This document shows positions 35,365 through 43,990 of a stretch of DNA of 55,765 nucleotides, piece after piece (position 1 is the first letter of the stretch; each line of letters opens with the position of its first letter). The stretch spans positions 1 through 55,765 of the forward strand of contig NZ_JAOCDM010000023.1 in assembly GCF_029840925.1 (NCBI RefSeq), given 5' to 3'. Under the pieces are notes generated by a model that saw nothing but the letters and a program-made list of their open reading frames with translations, had not been told where the DNA came from and searched no databases. This DNA comes from Pseudomonas sp. GD03858 (GTDB taxonomy: Bacteria; Pseudomonadota; Gammaproteobacteria; Pseudomonadales; Pseudomonadaceae). The translations under genes were made by a program, and so were the position numbers.

Positions 35365-37866
35365 ATGATCAAGCATACTTTCATCGCCACGCTACGTGGC
35401 CTGCTCGGTGTGGGCGTTTTGTGCGTGCCCTTGCCGGCTTGGGCGGACACTGACCGTGGCATGCTGCCGGGTTTGGGCCAGGCTCAGGGGCTGCCGCGGG
35501 AATTCGAAGCGCATTTCTTCGATGTGCCATTGGCTGTGCGCGTCGATCTCGACGGTCGTTATCTGGGGGATGCGATGGTGGTGCTGTCGCGCGACCAGCG
35601 TGTCCAGCTGCTCGAGTTTACCGAAACCCTGGAAAGCCAGGAGCCGGAGAGCGTGCGTCGGCGTTGGCAGGAACGCCTGGCCGATGGCCACGCACTGGGC
35701 GACTGTCGCAGTCAGTGCTCCGATGGCTTGCTTGCCGTGCACTACAGCCTGGTCAACTCGCAGCTCTCGCTATTGACCAGTCAAGCCGAAGCCAGCGATG
35801 GCGAGCATCGCTATCACCGCCTGCCCGAGCAGGGCAGTCACGGACTGTTGCTGCGCAACCAACTCAACCTGGTGGGTGACGGACGTGAGACCAGCGGTCG
35901 CTATGCCCTGCAGGGGCAGACCAGTCTGGGCAACTGGACTGGCTTTGCCGATGCGCAACTCGATCGCGGCAGTGATAGCCAGCAGAGCACCCGCTATCGC
36001 CTCGATCAACTCTATGGCGAGCGACTGCGCGAGGACTTGTTCTTTCGCTTGGGCTATTTCACCCCGGGCGCGCAAGGGTTGGTGCGCCAGCCACGGGTGT
36101 TCGGCAGTAGCCCGGACACGACCTTGGGCCTGATGCTCGGCAGCAGCGACAGCCTGGCGATCGACAGTGCCGCGCCCAGCGCCACCCCCATCTACGTGAC
36201 GCCTGATCGTCCGGGCGTTGTGGAGATCTATCGCAACGGCGTGCTGATCAACAGCCAGCCGGTGCAGCCCGGCCTGCAGACCCTCGATACCCGCGTGCTG
36301 CCTGGTGGCATCTATGAGGTCGAGGTACGCCTGGTGGAGGATGGCCAGGTCACCTCACGCACCCAGGAATTCATCTACAAGCCCAGCAACTGGGGTTCTT
36401 CCGATTCGCGTTGGCGTTACAACCTCTATGTCGGGCGTCAGGACAGCTTGCTGAACAATTGGCAAGAGGAACATGAAGACAGCCTCAGTGCTGGTGTCAT
36501 GGCCAACTACCTGCTGCATCCGCGCGCCGTGCTTGGCCTGTCGAGCCAGCGCATCGACGAACGCATGCAGTACAGCACCTCGCTGGACTGGACCGTGCGC
36601 GAGCGCGCCAACCTTTATCTGAATCTGTTCCAGACCCAGGGCTACGGCACCGGTTACGACGTGCAGGGCGTGTACAGCTATGACCTCGGCTCGCTGGTCT
36701 TCAGCCATAACCGCTCGTGGATCGAGTCCGTCCGTGGATTCGATGACGGGGCGGTACGTCAGCAGAACAGCCAGACCTCGCTGTCGCTCAATCATCGCCT
36801 CGACCAGCGCAACACGGCGACGGTACGGGTTACCCGCAGCAGTGGCGAGGCCAGTGGCATGGCCTACGACCTGGGGTGGTCCTACTTTGGCAAGCTGGGC
36901 GGCTCCGACGCCACCTGGCGCCTGTCGCTGTTCGACCGGCCAGGCACTCGCGCCACCGACGATGCGCGCAGTCGGGGCGTCAACCTGAGCCTGAGCATGA
37001 GCTTGGGCGCACCCGGCAAGCGTCTGTCGGCCAGCCTCGGCAGCCGGACCTCGCGCGATGGTGGGCGCGACCGCAACGCCTCGGTGTCCTACCAGCAGGA
37101 TGTCGACCTGGGTGCCGTGCGCACGCTCACCGGCACCGCCACCGTGGACCGCTACGGCGCAGGCTTTACCGGGCACGCCAACTTCGAGAATCGCTGGTTG
37201 CACGGCGATAGTTATGTCCAGCAGTCCTCCTACAACGGCGAGGTCAGTGGCGGCCTGAACCTGGAAAGCATGATGGCCGTGGGTGGCGGAAAAATGGCCA
37301 TGAGCGGCCAGTACCTGCCTCATCAGGCCGGCCTGATCATCGATGTGGATACCGATCTCGACGGGTTGCGCCTGCGCGCCGACGACCACCATGGCGGCAG
37401 CGCGGTACTGCGTGCCGGGCGCAACATCGTGCCGGTCAGTGCCTTCAAGTCCGGTCATGTGCAGTTCGACTTCGAGGATGGCGGCAGCGCTGCGGCGGTG
37501 ATCCAGCCGTCGAGCGTCGACTATCACCTCAATCGTGGCGGCGTGGAGTACCGACAGTTGCATGTGCTGCGCACGGTCACGGTGCTGGGCCGGCTGCTCG
37601 ATGCCCACGGACAGCCGATGCGCGGAGCGCTGGTGATCAACCACGCCAGCCGTGGAGTCAGCGAGGCCGATGGACATTTCGCGGTGGAGATGAGCGAGTC
37701 GACGCCGACCCTGGAGATCCGCAGCGCGGGGGCGGTCGCCTGTCTGCTGACACTCGACCCCGCACACTTGTCCAGAGAGGAGGACGTGCTGTTGGCCGGT
37801 GACGTGCGCTGCCTGCCCAAGGGCCTGGCGGGAGCAGATGACGCGAGCCAGGGGAGGGACAGCTGA
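35365..37866 (+). CDS. CS1/Cbl-type fimbrial usher (CooC/CblC-like)
   Basis: An 833-residue outer-membrane usher. Signal peptide MIKHTFIATLRGLLGVGVLCVPLPAWA; N-terminal domain with FEAHFFDVPLAVRVDL and a CRSQC pair; a long beta-barrel region (about 180-620); a plug-like TPDRPGVVEIYRNG and LPGGIYEVEVRLVEDG; and C-terminal domains with VLGRLLDAHGQPMRGALV. Upstream in-frame TTG starts exist, but ATG 35365 begins a clean signal peptide; its ribosome site (GTAAGA) is weak. Overlaps the next open frame by one base. Confidence 0.88.
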   Translation: MIKHTFIATLRGLLGVGVLCVPLPAWADTDRGMLPGLGQAQGLPREFEAHFFDVPLAVRVDLDGRYLGDAMVVLSRDQRVQLLEFTETLESQEPESVRRRWQERLADGHALGDCRSQCSDGLLAVHYSLVNSQLSLLTSQAEASDGEHRYHRLPEQGSHGLLLRNQLNLVGDGRETSGRYALQGQTSLGNWTGFADAQLDRGSDSQQSTRYRLDQLYGERLREDLFFRLGYFTPGAQGLVRQPRVFGSSPDTTLGLMLGSSDSLAIDSAAPSATPIYVTPDRPGVVEIYRNGVLINSQPVQPGLQTLDTRVLPGGIYEVEVRLVEDGQVTSRTQEFIYKPSNWGSSDSRWRYNLYVGRQDSLLNNWQEEHEDSLSAGVMANYLLHPRAVLGLSSQRIDERMQYSTSLDWTVRERANLYLNLFQTQGYGTGYDVQGVYSYDLGSLVFSHNRSWIESVRGFDDGAVRQQNSQTSLSLNHRLDQRNTATVRVTRSSGEASGMAYDLGWSYFGKLGGSDATWRLSLFDRPGTRATDDARSRGVNLSLSMSLGAPGKRLSASLGSRTSRDGGRDRNASVSYQQDVDLGAVRTLTGTATVDRYGAGFTGHANFENRWLHGDSYVQQSSYNGEVSGGLNLESMMAVGGGKMAMSGQYLPHQAGLIIDVDTDLDGLRLRADDHHGGSAVLRAGRNIVPVSAFKSGHVQFDFEDGGSAAAVIQPSSVDYHLNRGGVEYRQLHVLRTVTVLGRLLDAHGQPMRGALVINHASRGVSEADGHFAVEMSESTPTLEIRSAGAVACLLTLDPAHLSREEDVLLAGDVRCLPKGLAGADDASQGRDS

Positions 37867-37946
37867 TGGCGCCTTTGCCGGTGATGCAACCACGATTTGA
37901 GCCGGCGCCGCGGCGTCTGACTGTTGAACAGAGAAGGAGCACGTCG

Positions 37947-39143
37947 ATGCTGGCTGTACGTGAGTGGGTCGCGAAGCGATCTTGCCGATTCACGGGATTG
38001 ATACTGGGGATGATGGCGCTGGGGGCACAGGCGGCCGAAGTGACATTCACAGCACAGTATCGCGGCGAAGCCAGTGGTCGCTTCGAGAACACCACGCGCC
38101 AGGCGGGATTCTGCGGGCGTTGGCCGACCCACTGCTCTGGCGTGCAGACGGTCGGACTGCCACTGTCCTACATGAAGAGTTCCACGGCCTATGCCAGCGA
38201 CCCGCGGGATGAGTTCTACGTCAAGCTACCGGAGCGCCGTACGATCTATGTGCGTGGGCCCATCTCGGGTGAAAGCTACCCGATGACCTTCGAGCTCCTC
38301 GGCGTGAGCCAGCGCGTGCATGAGCCAAGCAACAGCAACCCTGTTTTCACGCGTTACCCCAGGGGAGGGTGTACGTACGCGATCACCTATTCGATTGGCC
38401 AATGGACCATGTACCTGTGGAACGTGACGAACCCACAGCAACCTCAGCCGTGCTATTCCCGTGGGCAGGAAGCCAACCCCGGCGAAGTGCTCACCAGCTA
38501 TGTGGAAAACATGGCCGTGTCCTATCAATTGAGCATGCCTTCGCCATTGGCCATGAAGCCTGGCATTTATGTCGGCAGCGAGACCTATACGGTCGGCCCT
38601 GGCATGGACTTCGACTTCGGCAATGGCGTTACCGGACTCAACGCCAACAGCCTGACCCTGAACTTCGAACTGGATGTCCAGCATGCCTTCGTCATCGACT
38701 TCCCGCCGGGCTCGGAACGTGCCGTGCTCGAGCCACCGGGGGGGTGGATGGGATGGTTGTCCCGTGGGCAGCCGCCGCAGCGGCTGTATCGCGATCTGCT
38801 GTTCCGCATCTGGTCCAGCGGGCCTTTCACGGCTTACAAGATATGCCAATACCCCGTGGGCGATCGTTGTGGCATTCGCAATGCCGCCAATCATGAGGTT
38901 CCTGTGAAGGTAGGCATCAGCTTGCCAGGTGGAATCCGGGCACAAGGCAACAAAGAGGTGAACCAGTTGGGTCTACCCACTGGGCAGGAAGCAGCGCTGT
39001 CGTTCGAGGCCATGAGCACGGTGTTCAACCGCAGCGGACAGCTGCATTTCGAAGTGCAGCGCGAGCATGCCAAGGAGATGCTCGATCACCCAGGCAGCAC
39101 ATACCGGGGAGATGTCACGGTGGTCTTCGATGCAGATATGTGA
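37947..39143 (+). CDS. Fimbrial tip/initiator subunit (CooD/CblD-like)
   Basis: A 398-residue minor subunit. In CS1 fimbriae the homologue caps the fibre and starts assembly. Signal peptide ends LILGMMALGAQA. Family features are the long N-terminal lectin-like part with cysteine pairs (CGRWPTHC, CTYAITY...CYSRG) and the pilin-like part with MKPGIYVGSETYTVGPGMDF in pieces (PGIYVGSETYTVG, DFDFGNG). An earlier ATG at 37866 overlaps the usher stop, but 37947 has AAGGAG seven bases upstream and gives a normal signal peptide. Confidence 0.82.
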   Translation: MLAVREWVAKRSCRFTGLILGMMALGAQAAEVTFTAQYRGEASGRFENTTRQAGFCGRWPTHCSGVQTVGLPLSYMKSSTAYASDPRDEFYVKLPERRTIYVRGPISGESYPMTFELLGVSQRVHEPSNSNPVFTRYPRGGCTYAITYSIGQWTMYLWNVTNPQQPQPCYSRGQEANPGEVLTSYVENMAVSYQLSMPSPLAMKPGIYVGSETYTVGPGMDFDFGNGVTGLNANSLTLNFELDVQHAFVIDFPPGSERAVLEPPGGWMGWLSRGQPPQRLYRDLLFRIWSSGPFTAYKICQYPVGDRCGIRNAANHEVPVKVGISLPGGIRAQGNKEVNQLGLPTGQEAALSFEAMSTVFNRSGQLHFEVQREHAKEMLDHPGSTYRGDVTVVFDADM

Positions 39144-39160
39144 CAAGGAAAGAGTAAAAA

Positions 39161-39265
39161 ATGTTGTTCCAGAAATATCCCACGAAATATTCAGCTGCTT
39201 CCTCGGGTGGCGTTGGCGAACAATGTCACTTTGATGGCATCCCTCACTTCTCGCAGGAGGCTTGA
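39161..39265 (+). CDS. Possible 34-residue leader/coupling ORF between tip and chaperone genes
   Basis: An ATG at 39161, preceded by GGAAAGAG, opens a 34-codon frame (MLFQKYPTKYSAASSGG...HFSQEA) that ends at 39265, one base before the chaperone ATG. The chaperone's AGGAGG site lies inside its last codons, so translation of this frame could expose or restart on it. No family recognised; it could be chance. Confidence 0.35.
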   Translation: MLFQKYPTKYSAASSGGVGEQCHFDGIPHFSQEA

Positions 39266-39266
39266 A

Positions 39267-40013
39267 ATGAACGCACGCTGGCTCATGACACTGACACTGA
39301 CACTGACGCTGCTGCTGACACCATTGCCGTCGTTGGCGGCTCCCGAAATCAACGTCGGTGCTCTGTACGACTACCTGGAGGGAGGCAAGAGCACCTTGCT
39401 CAAGCGGGTACGCAACGGCGGCGACACCACCGCCTTCGTCAAGATCAGCCTGGCCGAGCTGGTTTATGACGGTGACGGCGCGCCACGGGAAGTCGACCAG
39501 GACAGCCTGGTGCTGGCCGAGCGTGGCGTGGTGGCCAGCCCCGCACGTCTGATCGTGCCGGCCAAGGGCATGCAGGCGGTGCGCTTGCTGTATCGCGGCG
39601 AGCGCGAACGCGAGCGCTACTTCCGGGTGCGCTTCGTGCCGGTGCTGCCGGAAACCCAGGATGGGTTCGGTGTCAGCGCGGCCGAAGCCGAGGAGTATCG
39701 CGAAGGGCTCACGGCGGGCGTCAACCTGCTGGCCGGCTACGGCTCACTGCTGTTCATCCGCCCGCTCGAACCCCGCTACGGCACCGCCATCGACGAGCAG
39801 CCCGGTCAGCTCACGGTCAGCAACGGTGGCAACACCACGGTGATCCTCGACCGTTTCCGCCATTGCAGCACGGATGGCCTCAAGTGCGAAACCATGACCA
39901 AGCATCACCTGCTGCCCGGGCACGTCCGGCGTTTCCCGCGGGAGGCGGGCTGGGCCTACCAGTTCGACCTGCTCGAAGGAGACAGCCGGCGCGAGCTGAC
40001 GATAGGTGGTTGA
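39267..40013 (+). CDS. CS1-type fimbrial periplasmic chaperone (CooB-like)
   Basis: A 248-residue chaperone that would deliver pilin and tip protein to the usher. Signal peptide MNARWLMTLTLTLTLLLTPLPSLA holds a hexanucleotide repeat (39286-39321). The immunoglobulin-like domain has TAFVKISLAELVYDGDG, LIVPAKGMQAVRLLYRG and ERYFRVRFVPVLP. AGGAGG lies six bases before the ATG. In most CS1-type clusters the chaperone gene is first; here it is last, three bases before the response regulator gene. Confidence 0.83.
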   Translation: MNARWLMTLTLTLTLLLTPLPSLAAPEINVGALYDYLEGGKSTLLKRVRNGGDTTAFVKISLAELVYDGDGAPREVDQDSLVLAERGVVASPARLIVPAKGMQAVRLLYRGERERERYFRVRFVPVLPETQDGFGVSAAEAEEYREGLTAGVNLLAGYGSLLFIRPLEPRYGTAIDEQPGQLTVSNGGNTTVILDRFRHCSTDGLKCETMTKHHLLPGHVRRFPREAGWAYQFDLLEGDSRRELTIGG

Positions 40014-40015
40014 CC

Positions 40016-40654
40016 ATGGCCACCCCCTCGCACAAGGCGCTGGTCGTCGACGATCATCCTTTCATCCGTGCCAGTGTCTGCATGCAGTTGCGCAAGGACC
40101 AGCTCGATGTGGTCGGCCAGGCCGACAACGGCATCGAGGCCATCCGACTGGTGCGTGAGCACAATCCCGACGTGGTGATTATCGACCTGCTCATTCCCGG
40201 GCTCGACGGCCTGGAGGTGATCAGCCGGATCAAGACCATGGAACGCCCGGCCAAGATCGTCGTGCTGACCTCGCAGCTGGCGGAGAGTTTTTCGTTGCGC
40301 TGCATGAAGGCCGGCGCGGCGGGCTTCGTGTCCAAGACTGACGACCTGCAGGCGCTGAGCAAGGCCGTGCTGGCCGTGCTCTCCGGCTACACCTACTTTC
40401 CCGACGTGGCCCTGAGTTCGGTGAACCGGCGGGAACTGGAGGACAGTGAGGCGCAGTGCATCGCCAGCCTGAGCGATCGCGAACTGGTCATCCTGCAACA
40501 GCTGGCACGGGGCTTGAGCAACAAGGCGATTGGCGACGCGATGCTGCTGAGCAACAAGACCATCAGCACCTACAAGGCCCGCTTGATCGAGAAGCTCAAG
40601 GTCAGCTCGGTGATCGACATGGCGGACATGGCGCGCCGCAATGGGCTGATATAG
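40016..40654 (+). CDS. NarL/LuxR-family response regulator (RocA1/BvgA-like)
   Basis: A 212-residue regulator. The receiver domain has the acidic pair VVDDHPF, phosphoacceptor Asp57 in VIIDLLIPG, the switch Thr in VLTSQ and Lys in FVSKTDDL; all are intact. The C-terminal LuxR helix-turn-helix is LSDRELVILQQLARGLSNKAIGDAML. It starts two bases after the chaperone stop, so it is part of the fimbrial operon and is its most likely transcriptional activator. Confidence 0.88.
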   Translation: MATPSHKALVVDDHPFIRASVCMQLRKDQLDVVGQADNGIEAIRLVREHNPDVVIIDLLIPGLDGLEVISRIKTMERPAKIVVLTSQLAESFSLRCMKAGAAGFVSKTDDLQALSKAVLAVLSGYTYFPDVALSSVNRRELEDSEAQCIASLSDRELVILQQLARGLSNKAIGDAMLLSNKTISTYKARLIEKLKVSSVIDMADMARRNGLI

Positions 40655-40658
40655 CACC

Positions 40659-42704
40659 TTGCGCAGGATTTCTCTGTTGTGGGTCGTGTTCTGCTGCCTG
40701 CTGCTGCCTCCTGTGGTGATGGCCACGGAACACTGTCCGGTGGAGTTCGATGGGGGAGGGCCACACGCTCTGGGAAAGCCCCCCGCCGTGCCGCCTGAGT
40801 TCCTCTGGTCAGGCAGCACGGCCCGCGGCGCCGAAGTCGGCCTTTGGCCGTTGTGGTCGACAGGCGCGCTGTCGCTGGCGCTGCTGTGCGCGCTGGGCTG
40901 GCTGCGCCAGCAGCGCAGAGGCTGTGCCCGAGAGCGGGTACTGGAGGACCGGCTGGCAGCGCAGCGGGCGTTGCTCGATGGCCTGCCCCATCCCGTGTAC
41001 CTGTGCGATCGAGAGGGGCGCCTGGTCGATTGCAACAGCAGTTTTCTGCAAGCCCAGAACATCGACCGTGAGCAGGTTACGGGGCGTCCTCTGGGGGGCA
41101 TCGCGGCGGTGGCGTGGCGGCAGGCGCGGGAACAAGTGCTGACCAGCGGGCAGGTGTGGACGCAGGAGTACCGCACGGTGCTTGCCGACGGCCGTCAGCA
41201 CTGGATGCGGCCGGGGCCTTGCGGGCAATGGATTGCCGCGGGCTGGCTCGATGTCAGCGAGCCGTATCGGCAAGGCCTGCGTCGCGCCGAGGCTGGTGAA
41301 CGTCTGCTTGGCAACCTGTGTCGGGAGGCGCGCGACTCGCTGCAGAGTGTGCTTGGCATGCTCGATCGGGCATTGCCTCGACTCGCGCCAGGCGCCTTCG
41401 AGCAGCAGTCCATCGACCAGGCGGCGCGCGTGTCGCGGGAGCTTTCCGCGCAACTGGCCAGTGTGCACGACGCGCTGCTGCTGCAGACCGGCGAGCGTTC
41501 GCTGGCGGTGCAGCCGGTGGCGTTGCGTGAACACTTCACGAGGCTGGTCGAGGCGTGCGAGCAACGCGGGCGCAGCGAGGGCTGGCAGCTTTCGCTGGAT
41601 TACCAGGGGCCTTCACAGGTCACCGCGCAACTTGACCCGATGCGCGTGCAGCAGCTGCTGTCCTGCATGCTGGCACATGTCTTCAGGTTCACCCATCAGG
41701 GGCGCGTTCGGTTGAAGGTGAAGGTGCGCGCGAGCGGCGCCGTGGTGCGGCTGAGGCTGCGCATCGAGTCGATTGCCACTGGCATGAACGAGGATGGCCT
41801 GGCCTTGTCCATCGGGCGCGCCCTGTGTCGGTCGATGGGGGGGCAGCTGCGCGCGGGTCGACGGCGTATCGATATCCGCCTGCGCTTGTCGGCGGCGCTG
41901 TCGGCAGTGGTGTCCGCCGTGCCGCGAGCTCCCGAGCGGGCTTCGAGCCCCAGGCTGCGTGTACTGGTGGCTGATGACCATCCGGCCAATCGCCTGTTGT
42001 TATGCCTGCAGCTCCGGCGGCTGGGGCACCTGGTCGAGGCGGTGGAGGACGGCGGTCAGGCGATACGTGCCCGCATGGGCGGATCGTTCGATGTGGTGAT
42101 CAGCGATTGCGGCATGCCGGTGATGGATGGCCATGCACTGGCCAGGGCCATTCGTCTCTACGAGTCGCGCCAGCACCTGCGCCCCTGCCTGCTGATCGGC
42201 GTCACGGGGCGTTCCACGACGTTCGGCCTGGAGCGCTGCCTGGCGGCGGGCATGGACCAGTGCCTGCTCAAGCCGATGACCTTGACGCAGCTGCGTGAAA
42301 CGCTGCGGTGGCACGAGTACGGACCTGATGCGCGCCATGGCGGCGCCATCGACCTTGGCGAGTTGGAGCGTCTGACCGCAGGCAACAGCGAGGCCCTGGC
42401 CGGGCTGTTGCAGGACTTGCTGCAAGCCAACCGCGATGACCTGCAGCGCTTGCGCGATCACGCCAAGCGCCATGATGTGGGAGCGTTGGCCAATCTGGCG
42501 CATCGGATCAAGGGCGGCGTGCGCATCATCAGGGCGTGGGCGCTGGTCGAGGCCTGCGAGCGCCTGGAGCATTGCTGTGGACAGGCTTCGATGGACAGGC
42601 GTGAAGTGAAAGCCTGTCTGCGGGTACTGATCCGCGAAGTGCTGTGGCTGGAGGTGCGGCTGCGGCGGTATCAGGTCCATCGCTTGTTGGGAAATTCTGT
42701 CTGA
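40659..42704 (+). CDS. Degenerate hybrid sensor (pseudokinase-REC-Hpt), RocS-like
   Basis: A 681-residue membrane protein: signal peptide (1-22), short periplasmic part, membrane helix (about 63-82), PAS domain (about 102-205), HisKA-like region (212-275), ATPase-like region (285-410), receiver (433-550) and Hpt (560-670). The H-box reads CREARDSL, with Arg222 in place of the histidine. The N-box ends AHVFRFT (His340 for Asn) and the DxGxG loop is absent. The receiver is intact (D439/D440, Asp483, Thr516, Lys538) and the Hpt His615 is in AHRIKGG. The only start fitting the signal peptide is TTG 40659, four bases after the regulator stop. Confidence 0.82.
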   Translation: MRRISLLWVVFCCLLLPPVVMATEHCPVEFDGGGPHALGKPPAVPPEFLWSGSTARGAEVGLWPLWSTGALSLALLCALGWLRQQRRGCARERVLEDRLAAQRALLDGLPHPVYLCDREGRLVDCNSSFLQAQNIDREQVTGRPLGGIAAVAWRQAREQVLTSGQVWTQEYRTVLADGRQHWMRPGPCGQWIAAGWLDVSEPYRQGLRRAEAGERLLGNLCREARDSLQSVLGMLDRALPRLAPGAFEQQSIDQAARVSRELSAQLASVHDALLLQTGERSLAVQPVALREHFTRLVEACEQRGRSEGWQLSLDYQGPSQVTAQLDPMRVQQLLSCMLAHVFRFTHQGRVRLKVKVRASGAVVRLRLRIESIATGMNEDGLALSIGRALCRSMGGQLRAGRRRIDIRLRLSAALSAVVSAVPRAPERASSPRLRVLVADDHPANRLLLCLQLRRLGHLVEAVEDGGQAIRARMGGSFDVVISDCGMPVMDGHALARAIRLYESRQHLRPCLLIGVTGRSTTFGLERCLAAGMDQCLLKPMTLTQLRETLRWHEYGPDARHGGAIDLGELERLTAGNSEALAGLLQDLLQANRDDLQRLRDHAKRHDVGALANLAHRIKGGVRIIRAWALVEACERLEHCCGQASMDRREVKACLRVLIREVLWLEVRLRRYQVHRLLGNSV

Positions 42705-42802
42705 GCACTAAGGAATTTTCCTCGTTCAATGTCTGCCGACTTCATTGCAGGATGGCCTGCTGTACCGGGCTATGGCGATGCGGACGGGGGGCTGTGCGGG
42801 AG

Positions 42803-43984
42803 ATGCGTGTACTGGTGCTGGAGGACCATGGTTTTCAACGCACGATAGCGGTAAGAGGCTTCGTTACCCTGGGTTGCGGGCAGGTGTTGCAGGCCGCCTG
42901 CGCCAGCGAGGCACTGGCCTTGCTGCGGCATGTCGGCTCGGCGGACCTGGTGGTGTGCGACCTGCGCGAACGCGGTAGCGACGGCATGGATGGCCTGGAG
43001 TTCATCCATCGAGTCGGTCTGGCGGGCCTGGCAAGGGCGGTGCTGATCAGTGACGAGCTGCCGGCGGACCTGCGGCGCAGCGTTCGCCTGGTGGTCGAGC
43101 GCCTGGGCATGGGCTTTCTCGGGGATCTGGCCAAGCCATTGCTGGCCGAGCCTCTGGCACGCATCCTGGCCAAGGGCGCGATGGGGTCGTTGCTCGGTAG
43201 CGCGGTGCCCAGGCAACAGCCCGCACGGGCCGACCTGCTCCATGCCTTGCGCGATGGGGCGGTCTTGACTCGCTACCTGCCAAGCTTCGATCTGCGCAGC
43301 AACAAAGTGGAAAGCGTGCACGTGCTGGCGGCCTGGCGTTGCGCGCGCTTAGGCATGGTCGAGCCGGATGCCTTCATGGCCATGGTCGAGCACGTCGGCT
43401 TGCATGACGAACTGTTGCTGATGCTATTGCGCCAGGCGCTGGCGTTCATGCGCGCCGCGGGCGAGCCGAACCTGCCCATGATCCTGCGCCTGAGCGCCGG
43501 GCAACTGGTTTCTCCCCAGTTGTTTCCCTGCTTGCTCGAGATGCTTCAGGACTTGCCGACCCGGCCTCATTCACTGTGTTTCGAGTTGTCGGGGCGGGGC
43601 TTGTATCGCTTGCCGGTGCAGGGGCTGGAGAACCTCCTGCGCTTGAACATGCTGGGCTGCGAGCTCGCTCTGGCGGAGTTCGGCAGCGATCAGGCTGGCA
43701 GCGCATTGCTGTGCGAGTTACCGATCACCCGCTTGCGACTGAGCGCGCGCCTGGCCCAGGGCGTGCCCGAGCACGCGCGTTGTCGCAGCGTCATCGAGCA
43801 CTGCCAGAACCTGGCGCGGGCGCTGCAGGTGACCATGGCCGTGAGTGGCGTCGGCAACGCCCGGCAATGCCTGGCCTTGCAGCGCATGGGCTGTGAAGTC
43901 GCCCAGGGCGATTACTTCAGCGGCCCGCTGGAAGGCACGGTGTTGCTGCGGCGCTTGCGCCAGGAGCCGCAAGCGCCGGCCTGA
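42803..43984 (+). CDS. Receiver-EAL protein with degenerate EAL domain, RocR-like
   Basis: A 393-residue protein. The receiver (1-125) keeps E7/D8, phosphoacceptor Asp53 in VVCDLRERG, and Lys111 in DLAKP. The EAL domain (about 145-385) follows the family fold (YLPSFDLRSNKVES...GCEVAQGDYFSGPL), but the EAL triplet is HVL (173-175), NLS is RLS, the DDFG pair is AEFG, the catalytic Lys is missing (ITRLRLSARL) and AEGVE is VSGVG. It is therefore unlikely to hydrolyse c-di-GMP. The ribosome site is weak; GTG 42794 is an alternative start. Confidence 0.82.
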   Translation: MRVLVLEDHGFQRTIAVRGFVTLGCGQVLQAACASEALALLRHVGSADLVVCDLRERGSDGMDGLEFIHRVGLAGLARAVLISDELPADLRRSVRLVVERLGMGFLGDLAKPLLAEPLARILAKGAMGSLLGSAVPRQQPARADLLHALRDGAVLTRYLPSFDLRSNKVESVHVLAAWRCARLGMVEPDAFMAMVEHVGLHDELLLMLLRQALAFMRAAGEPNLPMILRLSAGQLVSPQLFPCLLEMLQDLPTRPHSLCFELSGRGLYRLPVQGLENLLRLNMLGCELALAEFGSDQAGSALLCELPITRLRLSARLAQGVPEHARCRSVIEHCQNLARALQVTMAVSGVGNARQCLALQRMGCEVAQGDYFSGPLEGTVLLRRLRQEPQAPA

Positions 43985-43990
43985 GTGGCC

